Below the pieces are notes generated by a model. That model ran no database searches and was not told the origin of the DNA. It saw only the letters and a list, made by a program, of their open reading frames with translations. From the NCBI GenBank assembly GCA_027297085.1, contig JAPUIL010000236.1, forward strand, positions 1 to 12,918: a stretch of 12,918 bases of DNA, read 5' to 3'. The stretch is from Verrucomicrobiota bacterium (GTDB taxonomy: Bacteria; Verrucomicrobiota; Verrucomicrobiia; Opitutales; UBA2995). The translations under genes were made by a program, and so were the position numbers. Positions 7,577-12,918 of the stretch are shown here, one piece after another (the stretch's first letter is position 1; each line of letters begins with the position of its first letter).

Positions 7577-9604
7577 ATGCGGGACAAAGATTTACCTGAA
7601 AACCCTGACCTGGAAAAGGTTTCGGATCTTTATAAAAAATATTACCTGGAATACGCGTCCTACGTGATCCTGGATCGCGCGGTTCCTTCGATTCTCGACG
7701 GACTCAAACCGGTTCAACGCCGCATCTTGACTACCATGTTCAAGATGAATGACGGGCGCTTCCACAAGGTAGCCAGTATTGTCGGGGAAACGATGAAACT
7801 ACACCCGCATGGAGATGCAGCTATCACCGATGCCCTGGTGCAAATTGCCCAACGCGACCTGCTCATCGAAATGCAGGGCAACTTTGGTGACCCCGTAACC
7901 GGTGACCGGGCAGCTGCCAGTCGTTACATTGAGGCTCGGCTCTCCAAGTTCGCCCTTGAAGTACTGTTTAACCCCAAGACAACCGAGTATCAGGATTCCT
8001 ATGATGCCCGGGCAAAAGAGCCAGTCGTATTGCCAGCAAAGTTTCCCCTTGCCCTGGCTCAGGGTATTGAAGGAATCGCGGTTGGTCTGGCTTGTAAGAT
8101 TTTCCCACACAACTTTATTGAATTAATCGATGCCTCCATCGCTGTTCTCAGGAAAGAAGATTTTGAACTGTATCCAGATTATCCTACAGGAGGTATTGCC
8201 GATATTTCCGAATACAACGATGGACTTCGAGGTGGCAGAGTCAAAGTCCGCGCCAAATTCGAAACCTTAAAAAAACGGCAACTGGCTATTCGGGAAATTC
8301 CCTTTGGTACCACTACTTCCTCGTTGATCGATTCCATCGTGAACGCGAGGGATAAGGGAAAAATAAAATTCGATCGAATCGAGGATCACACTGCTGAAAA
8401 TGTAGAAATACTGATTCAGTTAGCCGCCGGTATTGCACCGGATACCATGATCAATGCGCTCTACGCGTTTACCGATTGCGAAACGTCCCTGGCACCCAAT
8501 TCCAGCATCATTGAAAACAACCGGCCGGAGTTTTTGCCTGTTTCGGAATTACTCAGGCGCTCAGCAAAACACACCCGGGCTCTGCTGAAACTGGAGCTCG
8601 AAATCGAGTTGAGAGAGCTTGAAGAAAAGTGGCACCTTAGCAGTCTGGAGAAGATCTTCATCGAAAACCGCATCTATCGCGACATAGAAGAATGTACCAC
8701 CTGGGAAAGCATCATCGAAACCATCCGAAACGGCCTCGAGCCCTTCCTCCACCTACTGCGCAGAGAGGTTACCGATGATGACATTGCCCGCCTGACGGAG
8801 ATAAAGATCAAACGCATCTCACGCTACGATGCCTTCCGGGCCGACGAGTACATCAAGGGCTTGGAGGACCGGATGAAAATAGTGCAACGCTACCTTAAGC
8901 AATTAACCAAATTCACCATTAAGTTCTACGAGTCGCTAAAAGAGAATTTCGGTGAGGGACGAGAGCGTAAAACAGTATTGGCGTCCTTCGACCGCGTGGT
9001 AGCTACGAAGGTGGCTGTAGCCAGCGAGACTTTATATGTAAATCACAAGGACGGCTTTATCGGCACTGGAATGAAAAAAGATGAACCAGTCTTCAAGTGC
9101 TCGAGCCTCGATGACATCATCGTTTTTACCAGGGATGGAAACATGCGAGTAGTCAAAGTGGCTGACAAGGTTTTCGTCGGCAAAGACATCATCCACGTGA
9201 GTGTCTTCGACAAGAATGACAAGTCCGTTCATTCCATGATGTACCGCGACGGCAAACGAGGAAATGTCTACGCGAAAAAATTTCGTATAGGCGGCGTTAC
9301 CCGCGATAAAGAATATTCACTGACCAAAGGAAATACAGGTTCACGCGTCTTCTTCTTTTCGGTCGATAAAACCGAACAGGAAAGCCCGTATGTGAAAGTG
9401 TACCACAAACCTGTTCCCCGTTTACGCAAATTGGAGATCCCGTTCAACTTCGCCGAGTTCGCGATGAAAAGCCGGGGCAGCCAAGGCAATATAATTACCA
9501 GGAATATCGTCCAACGCGTCGCACGTGCGGCGCTGGATGAAGATCAGGAAGAAGAACCGGTCAGTCACGAGTCCGAGCAGAAGACCTTGGATCTTGACAG
9601 CTAG
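7577..9604 (+). CDS. parC: DNA topoisomerase IV subunit A (breakage-reunion)
   Basis: The 675-residue DNA-cleaving subunit that partners ParE. The winged-helix/tower region starts SYVILDRAVPSILDGLKPVQ (28-47), and the QRDR-type helix is HPHGDAAITDALVQ (76-89). The catalytic tyrosine is Tyr117 in AAASRYIEARLS, with the adjacent Arg116 present. A coiled-coil tower follows (about 335-465). The C-terminal part (about 490-650) has repeats such as YRDGKRGNVYAKKFRIGGVT, resembling a reduced beta-pinwheel, and the tail is acidic. A full-size GyrA is normally longer with a GyrA box, which I do not see, so topoisomerase IV is preferred. It lies 201 bases after parE on the same strand and may be cotranscribed across the REP-like pair. 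The ATG at 7577 gives a sensible N-terminus; no strong Shine-Dalgarno is visible. Confidence 0.9.
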   Translation: MRDKDLPENPDLEKVSDLYKKYYLEYASYVILDRAVPSILDGLKPVQRRILTTMFKMNDGRFHKVASIVGETMKLHPHGDAAITDALVQIAQRDLLIEMQGNFGDPVTGDRAAASRYIEARLSKFALEVLFNPKTTEYQDSYDARAKEPVVLPAKFPLALAQGIEGIAVGLACKIFPHNFIELIDASIAVLRKEDFELYPDYPTGGIADISEYNDGLRGGRVKVRAKFETLKKRQLAIREIPFGTTTSSLIDSIVNARDKGKIKFDRIEDHTAENVEILIQLAAGIAPDTMINALYAFTDCETSLAPNSSIIENNRPEFLPVSELLRRSAKHTRALLKLELEIELRELEEKWHLSSLEKIFIENRIYRDIEECTTWESIIETIRNGLEPFLHLLRREVTDDDIARLTEIKIKRISRYDAFRADEYIKGLEDRMKIVQRYLKQLTKFTIKFYESLKENFGEGRERKTVLASFDRVVATKVAVASETLYVNHKDGFIGTGMKKDEPVFKCSSLDDIIVFTRDGNMRVVKVADKVFVGKDIIHVSVFDKNDKSVHSMMYRDGKRGNVYAKKFRIGGVTRDKEYSLTKGNTGSRVFFFSVDKTEQESPYVKVYHKPVPRLRKLEIPFNFAEFAMKSRGSQGNIITRNIVQRVARAALDEDQEEEPVSHESEQKTLDLDS

Positions 9605-9610
9605 AAGTGC

Positions 9611-9696
9611 GGGGTCATCAGGTCACGCCATAGCCCTTGGGCGACGGTGGATCCTTGCAATCGTGCATACCAATGCAGGATTTCAGGTTTGACCCC
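9611..9696. repeat. Inverted-repeat-bounded element, possible MITE remnant
   Basis: The ends are GGGGTCA (9611-9617) and TGACCCC (9690-9696), a perfect 7-base terminal inverted repeat enclosing 72 bases. Inside is an imperfect palindrome, ATCCTTGCA (9651-9659) against TGCAGGAT (9674-9681), and a short GCCC-TT-GGGC hairpin near 9633. It looks like a small non-autonomous element or REP-type palindrome between parC and the tRNA. No target-site duplication is clear, and it could act only as a poor parC 3' structure. Confidence 0.35.
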
Positions 9697-9726
9697 TTGA
9701 TTGGAATGTCACTGTTTCATTTTAGT

Positions 9727-9803
9727 CGGGCCGTAGCTCAGCCTGGTAGAGCGCTGCGTTCGGGACGCAGAGGCCGCTGGTTCGAGTCCAGTCGGCCCGA
9801 CCA
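9727..9803 (+). tRNA. tRNA-Pro(CGG)
   Basis: Complete cloverleaf. The acceptor stem CGGGCCG pairs with CGGCCCG, followed by discriminator A and encoded CCA. The D stem is GCTC/GAGC. The anticodon stem is CTGCG/CGCAG around loop TTCGGGA, so the anticodon is CGG, reading proline codon CCG. The T stem is GCTGG/CCAGT around TTCGAGT, with one G-T pair. The C1-G72 pair is typical of bacterial tRNA-Pro. It lies just upstream of a tyrosine recombinase gene, and its 3' half is the probable attachment site. Confidence 0.97.
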
Positions 9804-9910
9804 TAATAAAAGCAAATTATTCCTGAAAGCCGAATATAATCAGTGTTTTCAAAGGATACAGAGTACAAACGGCTTCTTTGGTTTCCAAAAAATGCTATTG
9901 AATAACACTC

Positions 9911-9930
9911 TATGTATGTTTTTATACATA
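9911..9930. promoter_or_regulatory. Inverted repeat just upstream of the integrase start
   Basis: A perfect 7-base inverted repeat TATGTAT (9911-9917) / ATACATA (9924-9930) with a 6-base spacer ends four bases before the integrase ATG. It overlaps a possible promoter: TTGAAT (9898-9903) and TATACA (9923-9928), with a long 19-base spacer. It could be an operator, a recombinase binding site or a small hairpin. If the promoter is real, transcription would start at about the ATG. The rest of 9804-9910 is AT-rich with no gene seen. Confidence 0.35.
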
Positions 9931-9934
9931 CCAA

Positions 9935-11092
9935 ATGGGAACCACAAAACGAACCAAACGCGAACCATGGAAACCTTCTCGTGGAATTCGTCTGTACCAT
10001 CGAGCAGATCGCGAAACTAAACCCTGGGTGGTACAATGGAGAGTGCCTGGCGAATCGAACCCGAAATCTAAGAGTTTCGAAAAGGAGGCTTATCAAATCT
10101 TATTTGCAAAAGACTTGGACAGAAGGCGGGAAGACGAAGGAAAACAAATTCTCAACTTTGACCCAAAGGAATGGAAGCGATATTTGCTTTTCAAAGAGAG
10201 AATAGGAGGCGCCCACAACCTTGATCTGGTAGAACGAATGTGGCTTGGAAATCAACCGCAATGGCTCGGATCTTATCTGGAAAAGGTTGGACGGGATTTT
10301 CTAAGAGAGAAAGACAGAGAAGGGCTTTCTAGAGATTCCTACGACCGTTACGTCAAATTGATCGACAATCTCAACAGGAGCTTTCCAAGAGTTCGGATCA
10401 ATGAATTGGACGATCAAGTCATGCTCAGGTGGCTAGATTCCCTTGCCTCAAGTAATGGCAAACCTTTCACTCCAGTAACCAAAAACAATTGGAGAAAACT
10501 CCTAAACACGTTTTTTTCTGACTGCGTCCGAAGACGGTATATCACGGACAACCCCATCGATTTAATTGCGAAGTGGGGAGTTAAGGAGAAGCCGGTAGGA
10601 ATTCTCTCACCAGAAGAAGGGAGGCAATTGTTTTCCGCAAACCGTGAAAAAGCAGCAATCGGCCGACTGGCATTAGAGGCATTTGCAGGAATGAGATATT
10701 CAAGCGCCAGGCGTCTTCAAAAGAAACACATTAACTTTGACGAATGCGGTATTGAACTGCCTGGTGCCAGAATCAAAACCCAACGAAGAATCTACGTTGA
10801 TGGATTCCCCGAAAATCTGTGGGAGTGGGTAAATTTTGCCCCCAAGGAGTGCTGGTCAATGCCGGAACGAGTCTATCAGGAGGAAAAAAAGTTAGCCTTC
10901 ATACGTGCAAACGTCCCCCACCCCCACAATTGCTTAAGACATAGCTTTGCTACCTACCATGTTGCCAAATTCAAAAACGTTGGACTTACAGCCACGTTAC
11001 TTTGTCATACAAACATCCAAACGCTCAATCGGTTTTATCGGGGGAATGCTACACATTCCGAAGGCGTGGAATGGTTCGAGATTATGCCTTAG
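9935..11092 (+). CDS. Tyrosine recombinase / island integrase
   Basis: A 385-residue site-specific recombinase. The N-terminus (about 15-62: GIRLYHRADRETKPWVVQWR...KSFEKEAYQ) resembles the arm-type DNA-binding module of integrases. About 108-205 is the core-binding (SAM-like) domain. The catalytic domain follows: Arg254 in AGMRYSS, a probable beta-hairpin lysine near 281, Arg335 in HNCLRHSFATY, His358 in LLCHTN and nucleophile Tyr368 in FYRG. The first histidine of the usual HxxR box is Asn332, and His358 to Tyr368 is one residue longer than in XerD or lambda Int. Both deviations fit my recollection of integrases common in Verrucomicrobia and Planctomycetes, so activity is plausible. It starts 131 bases after tRNA-Pro on the same strand and probably mediates integration there. 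No Shine-Dalgarno precedes the ATG. Confidence 0.88.
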   Translation: MGTTKRTKREPWKPSRGIRLYHRADRETKPWVVQWRVPGESNPKSKSFEKEAYQILFAKDLDRRREDEGKQILNFDPKEWKRYLLFKERIGGAHNLDLVERMWLGNQPQWLGSYLEKVGRDFLREKDREGLSRDSYDRYVKLIDNLNRSFPRVRINELDDQVMLRWLDSLASSNGKPFTPVTKNNWRKLLNTFFSDCVRRRYITDNPIDLIAKWGVKEKPVGILSPEEGRQLFSANREKAAIGRLALEAFAGMRYSSARRLQKKHINFDECGIELPGARIKTQRRIYVDGFPENLWEWVNFAPKECWSMPERVYQEEKKLAFIRANVPHPHNCLRHSFATYHVAKFKNVGLTATLLCHTNIQTLNRFYRGNATHSEGVEWFEIMP

Positions 11093-11302
11093 TCATTTTT
11101 TCAAGGCGAGGTGGCGGGGGTCGAAATCGGATTTCAGGGTTTTTCTGAACGGACAAAAAACCCAGTAAAATCAACGCATTCAGCTCTATTTCAGGGATAT
11201 ATGGACCTATAACTCCAAAATTGAACTGGTCCATAGACTGCACAGAACTGCATATTTCTACACAATTTTTGGCAGGAATTTGGCCGGAATTTCTTTTTAA
11301 CG
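11093..11302. other. Repeat-rich intergenic region between convergent genes
   Basis: No gene is seen. Three structures stand out. GGGTTTTT (11137-11144) / AAAAACCC (11156-11163) is a perfect 8-bp hairpin with an 11-base loop, possibly a terminator. TATGGACC (11200-11207) / GGTCCATA (11228-11235) is a perfect 8-base inverted repeat with a 20-base spacer. GGCAGGAATTT followed directly by GGCCGGAATTT (11271-11292) is an 11-base tandem repeat with one mismatch. The sequence separates the integrase from the oppositely oriented lipid-hydrolase cluster. Confidence 0.6.
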
Positions 11303-11575
11303 TTATAGGACACGGAGCGCCCCAGGCGCTTCCTGTGCTCCGGCTTGTTCTACAGGTTTGTTGTTCCGGTTTATCTTGAATGCCATCGATATTGTTCTTC
11401 CGTCCAATAGAGAGCGGCCTGCCTCACTAGCCGCAGCGTCACGATGCAAATAAGCTGACAGCTCGTATCGCGCACTCATTTCATGGGATACCAAGTCGAC
11501 GAATTCGTTCCGATTTCTCTGCGCGTCTGTATCAAGCTTCGCCCCCTCCTCGGACGCTGTGCCGTTAGTCGACAT
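11303..11575 (-). CDS. Small soluble hypothetical protein
   Basis: A 90-residue protein of unknown function with no membrane segment and no recognised domain. It is charged and polar, with a central stretch NEFVDLVSHEMSARYELSAY (23-42) likely to be helical. The ATG (11575-11573) overlaps the last 11 bases of the ceramidase-like gene in another frame, and a purine-rich GGGAAG lies about 5 bases upstream, which suggests translational coupling in the same operon. Overlap with a convincing gene in the typical start/stop manner is the main support. A chance ORF is possible, because the region is GC-rich and stops are rarer. Confidence 0.45.
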   Translation of the reverse strand: MSTNGTASEEGAKLDTDAQRNRNEFVDLVSHEMSARYELSAYLHRDAAASEAGRSLLDGRTISMAFKINRNNKPVEQAGAQEAPGALRVL

Positions 11576-12416
11576 GACCGCTTCCCGGACGGTGGATCGG
11601 ACCGCGGTTCTTCACCATCCTGACAAACCAGCCGATGGCAATAGCCGCCGACAGGTGTTTCAGTGTATGTCCGCTTACGATCCCTCCGGTTCCGGCGAAA
11701 ATAGCCTCGTCGTTGGACTCAAGCTGCTTGGCAAGAATGTAGAAGACGAGAACGAGCAGCAGGTTGATCGATCCTGTATAGCGGGCTGGAAACAGGACCA
11801 TCATCGCCGCAACGGCAAAGATTGGGTAAGACTGAACAAAGGCGTAAGGTCTGAGATCCCCTCTCCCCTGAGATTCTGTCCAGGACCAGTAAAAAACGGT
11901 AGCCGCACCAATGATCAAAGCAGGCATCAAGGCCAGCAATCCAACCTTGATGCTGATCCGCTCCATGATCACCGAGATGAAGAAGGCGACAAATCCAATC
12001 GTCATGGGCAAGCGGTCCCAAACCAATGTTCCGTTATTTGGAGAGAGATGATAGTAGGCCGACCCGACGCTCACCAGGGTCGTCCCTGCGAAAAACACGA
12101 GATAGGAAATCTTCTCCATTGGATCCAGAAACCGCCTTTCCTGCCCCTCTTTATTCAGGACGATCACGAGGCCCCAGATTCCAACGATGAGAAAGGCCAG
12201 GTTCGAGAGGACATCCAATCCGTTGGTGATCGCGAGGATCCGCCTCTGGTCTGCAAAATTGTGGTAGCTCAGGTCCTGTGGCAGCGGAGACTTGGATCCC
12301 CACCACCAAGCGACGGCCAGGGTGATCAAGCCGAGGAGGATGTAGCGAGTTCTTTGACTAGTATACAGCACAAGCGTTACGTTTTTTTCTGTATTCACTC
12401 TCGTGTTGCAGAACAC
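11565..12416 (-). CDS. Ceramidase-like seven-TM hydrolase (CREST superfamily)
   Basis: Integral membrane protein, up to 283 aa, with about seven hydrophobic helices. It carries the CREST-superfamily residue set known from alkaline ceramidases: SxxxH in GSAYYH (Ser119, His123), Asp134 in WDRLPM, and HxxxH in SGHTLKHLS (His250, His254). In that family these residues bind zinc and hydrolyse an amide bond. A family-like SNLAF motif lies at residue 71. The likely reaction is cleavage of ceramide or a related membrane amide lipid; the substrate is inferred. The start is uncertain: GTG at 12416, three bases after the stop of the upstream small membrane gene, or an in-frame GTG at 12398. The gene overlaps the 90-aa ORF by 11 bases, so an operon is likely. 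An equally long opposite-strand frame is polar, lacks motifs and is rejected. Confidence 0.82.
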   Translation of the reverse strand: MFCNTRVNTEKNVTLVLYTSQRTRYILLGLITLAVAWWWGSKSPLPQDLSYHNFADQRRILAITNGLDVLSNLAFLIVGIWGLVIVLNKEGQERRFLDPMEKISYLVFFAGTTLVSVGSAYYHLSPNNGTLVWDRLPMTIGFVAFFISVIMERISIKVGLLALMPALIIGAATVFYWSWTESQGRGDLRPYAFVQSYPIFAVAAMMVLFPARYTGSINLLLVLVFYILAKQLESNDEAIFAGTGGIVSGHTLKHLSAAIAIGWFVRMVKNRGPIHRPGSGHVD

Positions 12417-12419
12417 GGA

Positions 12420-12807
12420 CTAATTGTGGGCAGCTCCGCTGCTCGCGATTTGGTCGCGCGTCTTGTTGGATATGGATTTTATGATTACTAGAATAGGACC
12501 CAGCAATGCTAAAGCTGTGCTGTATCCGACGACAGCCCAAACGTATGCTTCTGTCGGGAAGTAAGTGGCGTATTCACCTCCAAAATAATTATAGGCTGCT
12601 CTGAAGCCGACAATCCTAAGAATCGAGATCTGAATTATACCGGCTGCTAGGATGACAACTGACAATAACAGAATGGGTAAATTTCTTTTCTTTCCAGTCT
12701 TTGATGAAAAGGTAAATCTGGATACAGGGAACTACTAAATAAACTCCCATGAGCCATAGGCCCATAAAGCGGATGGGAAACGTTTCAACTACGATCATCC
12801 CAATCAT
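12420..12807 (-). pseudogene. Small multi-pass membrane protein gene, frameshifted
   Basis: Two overlapping minus-strand frames join into one plausible membrane protein of about 128 residues. The first (12807-12616, ATG start) gives MIGMIVVETFPIRFMGLWLM... through IYLFIKDWK. The second (open from about 12737 to the TAG at 12422-12420) continues RNLPILLLSVVILAAG... to SGAAHN. Removing one A from the purine run at 12681-12694 (minus strand GGAAAGAAAAGAAAT) restores continuity as KDWKERNLPILL. The join would have about four membrane helices. Its stop lies three bases before the ceramidase-like GTG, so the genes look cotranscribed. The break may be a real mutation, a sequencing error in the A-rich run, or slippage. 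No family is recognised. Confidence 0.6.
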
Positions 12808-12918
12808 GTTAGTTTTTTTTCCAAAACGCTAAAGGCATGAATTCTGGGCATCGCAGATACTCGGCATTTCACACCCACCCTGGTTATGATCTATGATGGT
12901 GGTATAAGATGGGGGCAT
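12808..12918. other. Upstream end of the membrane-protein cluster
   Basis: No firm gene. On the minus strand a 29-codon frame runs from the window edge to a TAG at 12831-12829; it could be the tail of another gene or chance. An A-rich run lies just upstream of the ATG at 12807, without a clear Shine-Dalgarno. No consensus promoter was recognised. Confidence 0.35.

Noticed and set aside
7814..7832. Ala81 in ParC at the position of GyrA Ser83, as in quinolone resistance
   Set aside because: Ala at this position (HPHGDA) is, as I recall, normal in Bacteroidetes-type ParC, so it is not evidence of acquired resistance.
9722..10205. Several frames (97-127 codons) across the tRNA and integrase start
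   Set aside because: They read through the tRNA or overlap the integrase in another frame and have no motifs; they are shadows.
11072..11080. TGGTTCGAG near the integrase end, matching the tRNA-Pro T arm at 9778-9786
   Set aside because: The match is only nine bases and lies inside the integrase coding sequence. An attachment repeat should be longer and lie beyond the element's cargo.
11559..12491. 310-codon plus-strand frame opposite the ceramidase-like gene
   Set aside because: It is the longest frame in that region, but its product is polar, rich in Gln, Asp, His and Arg, and has no recognisable motif. The minus strand encodes seven hydrophobic helices with the CREST residue set.
12829..12918. 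29-codon minus-strand frame open at the window edge
   Set aside because: It is too short to judge. It could be the tail of an upstream gene, but nothing in it is recognisable.

Overview
The window looks like a chromosomal segment from a non-proteobacterial Gram-negative bacterium, perhaps an Opitutae-type verrucomicrobium. This rests on four cues: topoisomerase IV subunits of the compact type familiar from Bacteroidetes; a tyrosine recombinase of a style I associate with Verrucomicrobia/Planctomycetes; GTAGGAG-type REP-like palindromes; and few strong Shine-Dalgarno sequences. It is an inference from pattern recognition, not from a search.

Layout. Bases 1-459 are repeat-rich intergenic DNA: two heptanucleotide arrays, two REP-like inverted pairs, one doubtful small ORF and a minus-strand terminator. 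A DUF4203/TMEM198-like membrane protein (460-1098, minus) diverges from a transketolase (1256-3241, plus). A secreted or lipoprotein endonuclease/exonuclease/phosphatase-family nuclease follows (3403-5106). After a 388-base gap with a two-tier hairpin come adjacent genes for topoisomerase IV, parE (5495-7375) and parC (7577-9604), separated by a third REP-like pair. This left part reads as core chromosome.

The context changes at 9.7 kb. A tRNA-Pro(CGG) with encoded CCA (9727-9803) is followed 131 bases later by a tyrosine recombinase (9935-11092), the usual arrangement at the end of an island integrated into a tRNA gene. About 210 bases of repeat-rich non-coding DNA follow. Then comes a minus-strand cluster reading towards the integrase: a small multi-pass membrane protein broken by a one-base frameshift (12420-12807), a seven-TM ceramidase-like hydrolase with the CREST residue set (11565-12416), and a small soluble hypothetical protein overlapping its end (11303-11575). 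The far end of any island is outside the window.

Functional reading. Transketolase serves the pentose phosphate pathway, the nuclease probably acts outside the cytoplasm on nucleic acid, and ParE-ParC form the decatenase. The ceramidase-like cluster may act on membrane amide lipids and is probably accessory. No CRISPR array, defence system or complete insertion sequence was seen. The points most worth following are the covarying REP-like family, including its copy between parE and parC, the tRNA-Pro/integrase boundary, and the ceramidase-like operon with its frameshifted partner.
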